A program made the translations under genes and the position numbers. A stretch of DNA of 30,484 nucleotides from Symsagittifera roscoffensis (lineage: Eukaryota; Xenacoelomorpha; Acoela; Convolutidae): the NCBI RefSeq assembly GCF_963678635.1, contig NW_026971353.1:1-30484 (forward strand), written 5' to 3'. The notes beneath the pieces are model-generated. The model saw nothing but the letters and a program-made list of their open reading frames with translations, ran no database searches and was not told the DNA's origin. Of the stretch, positions 29,101 to 30,484 are shown in pieces (position 1 is the stretch's first letter; each line of letters begins with the position of its first letter).

Positions 29101-30484
29101 AATTCGTTCAAGAGACACACCAATAGAGGTTCCCACTTGTTCTCCGGAGTCACGGGGGCTCTCGAGACGTCATTGGTCCCCAGCATTATTATTAATGTAT
29201 CCAAATGATCCTCGCTCTGGAACTCCATCATTTTGATGACTTGAGCCACTGAGGCTCCTCCAAAGGACAGAATGGTAGTATGACCATAGACGAAGATCTC
29301 ATTCAGATCTCTCACCAAACTGTCTCCAATGATCAAATGGCGACTCCCTGGGGGAATTACTTGGTCGTTCGTGGCGGGGTTCCAGCTCATGTCATTCAGG
29401 CAGGCTCGAGGATGCTCGGCTGGCACTTGCGTGAACTGATGACGTGCCATCAGATTCTTCCTGATGTCTACCACGCGAGACTTCTCAAAGACTCCACCAG
29501 GCGCAGAACACGCTATCGTGCGGGTTGCTCGCTCCGAGCTATTTGATGAATGATCACGACGCTGGGAAGGAACGATCCTAGCCAGTGTCCGCTCAGTGCC
29601 TCTGTTGATCTCATCCATCGCGGCTCTGGCCACTTGGTTAAATGATTCCTGAAATTGAGGAGCTAGATAGGTGTCAGAAGGGTCTGGTATCGTAAACCTC
29701 TGACTCGAAGCAGACGGTCGTGTCTGCTGAGGAGCCTCGGGCCCCCTTGATGCACGCAAATCCAGAACCTCAGGTCCTCTCGATGCGCACAGCTCCTGCG
29801 CTGTTGTCCTGGGGCGTGTGTCGTTAGATCCCTCCGAGGACCTCATGCTCGCCAGGATTTCCGGTGACACTTGGCTCACCTTCGCCATATACAGCTCCTT
29901 CAGGTGCTTTATCTCATCCTCCTTGTAGGCCACCTGCAGATCTTCACATTTCTTTTTCCATTCGTCTCTCTCCCGAGCTATGGCCCTGTACTCCTGAAGT
30001 TTGGCACACAGCTCACTCTGATCTCTCTCCTTCTTCTCCAGTGTCTCAATCGTCTCCGACGTCTGGATCTCTAACTCGCTCACTCTCACTCTCTTTAGGG
30101 GAGGAGCAGCTGTTGGAGAGTCGACAGAGTGTGACGGGCCTGGCCCATCACGTTGTCTCTTCGCTCCAATGAGTGGCTGCGCAGGTTGGACGGGCAAGGG
30201 CATCTCACCTAGCCGGTGGTCCCTTTGCTCACCTAGTCCTGGCTCACGAGCCAGGTCGTGGCCAGACATCTCTCCGCGCCTCCATCTCATCAATCGGTTT
30301 TGGCCTCTCTCGGCGGTCCCGTACTCACCGAAGGCCAACATCAACACGACTTCTGTAGGGAGATTCCCTCGACCCTCTCTTCCCAGTGCATTGAGGAGTG
30401 CGACCACAAACATCGCCAACCCCGGGTCTTCTCGTGTAAAATCACAATCGATCAGCCGCTGATAGATCTCGTCTAGAGTCGCTC
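23154..30484 (-). CDS. Giant protein with coiled coil, SGNH hydrolase and second SGNH-like domain, 5' partial (at least 2,442 aa)
   Basis: The frame is open to the window edge: the codons upstream of the TTG at 30419 read TLDEIYQRLIDCDFTREDPG without a stop, so the true start is outside. Numbering from the first complete codon (30482): NLS-like basic groups KRQR and KRVRV at about 108-134; coiled coil at 135-205; SGNH/GDSL hydrolase at about 378-550 with block I GDS (Ser388), block II FGG (408-409), block III GTND (Asn437) and block V DGVH (Asp531, His534), all four catalytic blocks present; Arg/Ser/Pro-rich linker with RLG repeats at about 580-690; a second SGNH-like fold at about 850-1045 with GSD at 859-861 and SND at 910-912 but no catalytic His; a long helical unknown region; acidic tract at 1671-1722; basic tract at 1866-1903. 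The substrate is unknown, and no RT, integrase or transposase motif is seen. I do not recognise the family. Absence of stops across 7.3 kb means recent constraint. Confidence 0.8.
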   Translation of the reverse strand, partial: ATLDEIYQRLIDCDFTREDPGLAMFVVALLNALGREGRGNLPTEVVLMLAFGEYGTAERGQNRLMRWRRGEMSGHDLAREPGLGEQRDHRLGEMPLPVQPAQPLIGAKRQRDGPGPSHSVDSPTAAPPLKRVRVSELEIQTSETIETLEKKERDQSELCAKLQEYRAIARERDEWKKKCEDLQVAYKEDEIKHLKELYMAKVSQVSPEILASMRSSEGSNDTRPRTTAQELCASRGPEVLDLRASRGPEAPQQTRPSASSQRFTIPDPSDTYLAPQFQESFNQVARAAMDEINRGTERTLARIVPSQRRDHSSNSSERATRTIACSAPGGVFEKSRVVDIRKNLMARHQFTQVPAEHPRACLNDMSWNPATNDQVIPPGSRHLIIGDSLVRDLNEIFVYGHTTILSFGGASVAQVIKMMEFQSEDHLDTLIIMLGTNDVSRAPVTPENKWEPLLVCLLNELKEKYRPKLVILCTIPPNLLVGTIAADFMNGNVTRWNEMTRSLVRNNPGELRLLDLENMLRMTDHIALTKDGVHFNTQRGRHWINDVFQTQLREAEQESRATGSLARTNSTGGSRIRATVPESLANRLGPLATETVGAATVAPSSNVRDRLGTAPPPRPQSIGSRLGRSVEQNNRNNSQTASRRNDSPATTNPASTAGPSTSTVPAEGIESGSRLLWNRSDPSHWGQYKTDMSAKLNMNTLTCREDAIRMTGGESPTVSRLYRIPGVDWLLAEQEKFSSSTSLRHVDLDGLPHDNTFGPLNTRSLTDVRDRTRERTPPVRKGKFQTENKPNNKHHKMYRQFAKPPGQTPGEYSRDYPRTTTVVGDDKRYGNLKAPIGDGLFAAYDPLDMKAAKYLVVAGSDYLYTPRSLFWPDVIFLTAPKLDWGQAIGMMISVRRVVSMEPQVIVVAGSNDHLQSRGLLSRLTDGSIPSNEVIGEAIMTLLSAMAEVEAAARQRFTMNVVKVIFVLSPGYAALPEPLQFVYTMVTTIAEGIFNVIIPAPNRVVDPDNYYPSRSELPAVWADISNAIQGLRDCSTTRLVLDEVLGLELSNFARLLKLRPGVGDDHLLVQQVADDLWFRQMDHAENEQGRMIRKNMTSAEEDLMAIVLRTKPHNNIWLYLSPRLCTLGEDAFEHAPAIIKEIHAYLKNLLNARELAGGKMLKLMQDVNTMSLDKFQADVLATKAQYERSDAILGGMGVGWTPSFLSTCYPKASRNLIASFVKDIRKLSIGLVLALYVTFGHENFVKGPANLFTQALADLRLDGLLTLIAMTYGRLGDLLVLLRYPEQLQGPSREFNAQLETASLKKMKDWRTLLLQYLLQQNRSVTGEDKVATNAGECKQYCGMPLLTDLAVMMRIDPLALVHGLREFVTVVYGPVMSFAFPDVQVKAYRNSVLYVNLVSVVDCSVLNWVEQSELRKLASDDRLFGRIAEPSWVLMDFNNHFKCRMGREDLSHIQFNPKLWNLRPVMKDTGEAVGVPQLPGAYAHAKENQQTWLPGSRPLPDQCHRYPPIRRMLLGVTSPITAPRIGATRDAEKRMLKWSGGMEPRFISWNVAAAHTFDFSFPDAWSRKKIKALPSRRPEVSAETWNEVYSPADDLSRLKWSGEAKVVMLEVARESRGGSYITMEDLAPHGEELVEFLVDDELFYHAGDMAVPARPDSGTDARQGPSGPRPKPDADDDELMDQDDNDDGTGSKTEKPGETDLGALERDLLEYRFSEDDDGEVDGSLLLMAPSSFMSPTKEASADLSPIDPISQARECRSRDPQKLLYESPRRRKIEESMKISFLSTLPEEEWERYQMELEGKTGAIWSRVNFMEKSWDVIRRYGTQSIMKVGLNQPIMREVLEKIVSSMESDVLTESVTEDSADDQHVAKKLPVRRARKGLKRLKGKTGSRAMNPRVVKSRASAVVTSLTSAGRSGESGQGDSTTLTGGEKENLIPPMLLAGLTVTATRSKKTARTLADTKLEMEVISQCGSGGLEDYRPSRINMAKLKLEGQLDVVEYSRITVPESVHMGDPAGGYVEMLKARNSARGHLMAWSEKRAMQEYLKGLTENSNFNRREYGTVMSSEANEIGLEKLLEISWRAPLQKYFDETMNAPATVAAYLAHPCVRTDLQVRLAWCLMGFKKAEYEASNDSKSREQELELMEALRALISKDDSAIAWAKRKDALCFVRFVVDRIPTPVLGECIKIIRQKGVDCERYFLRALLELYQDMPLTVPNKESNDMESYRKLEEVRRYSNKELRVSRDLIEAARGQKEFATLGKLKSFQYVSGIPGMAYNPFVNEEAREAYFDYEQVTVLNFWVEWIKEIGMLMVEQPKLGIILEERVVEPSIPELKGQKSFDCGSWDGPLKTSLVVMWELMKPSWCPHPNAGLIWDMTADVMLERDDDASLHDLAMIHHLLAMRLTKKKSNPSTELSEEGTSSNWLKQGTCLAQHSGMEGHVFNLGH

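Noticed and set aside
30417-30419. TTG at 30419 as the start of the giant ORF
   Set aside because: The frame is open upstream to the window edge without a stop, and TTG is not a credible eukaryotic start, so the gene is 5' partial.
22121-30476. Many plus-strand open frames opposite the giant ORF (for example 22322-22846, 25818-26288, 26125-26541)
   Set aside because: Antisense shadows of a GC-richer coding region; none shows a domain and they overlap one another in different frames.

Overview
The window is animal-type nuclear DNA. It holds a protein-coding gene with eleven exons joined by GT-AG introns, AT-rich introns and intergenic sequence, a canonical AATAAA site, a minisatellite and several decayed mobile elements. 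The spliced gene encodes a ciliary doublet-microtubule protein (EFHC1/Rib72 family), so the organism makes motile cilia or flagella. I cannot name the species.

Layout. Bases 1-1070 hold no gene, only a diverged internal duplication. Bases 1071-2690 are a minisatellite of about 42 bp per unit. Bases 2803-3411 are one copy (A) of a dispersed repeat. Bases 3412-6414 are gene-poor AT-rich DNA. The EFHC1 gene occupies 6415-19037 on the minus strand. Its coding exons sum to 1,989 nt (662 aa), with three DM10 domains followed by two EF-hands. Its longest introns carry two related elements that look like non-autonomous Helentrons, a hAT-type MITE, the end of a second hAT-like copy, and a 23-base G run. 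Bases 20034-20653 are a second, inverted copy (B) of the dispersed repeat.

From 21664 to the right edge the minus strand carries one enormous, apparently intronless coding region with a G+C content clearly higher than its surroundings. The main open frame covers at least 2,442 codons (23154-30484) and runs off the window. Its visible part has an NLS-like basic stretch, a coiled coil, an SGNH/GDSL hydrolase domain with all catalytic residues, and a second SGNH-like domain that lacks the catalytic His. A very long unrecognised region follows, with acidic and basic tracts. Coding-like sequence continues past an in-frame TGA, then through a one-base frame change, then past a second in-frame TGA, for about 2,900 codons in all. 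I do not recognise the family. The coiled-coil plus esterase layout recalls accessory proteins of some retroelements, but no reverse transcriptase, integrase or transposase motif is visible here.

The two genes are on the same strand but show no functional link. The most likely reading is a normal host ciliary gene flanked and invaded by mobile DNA, next to a large protein of probable selfish or lineage-specific origin.
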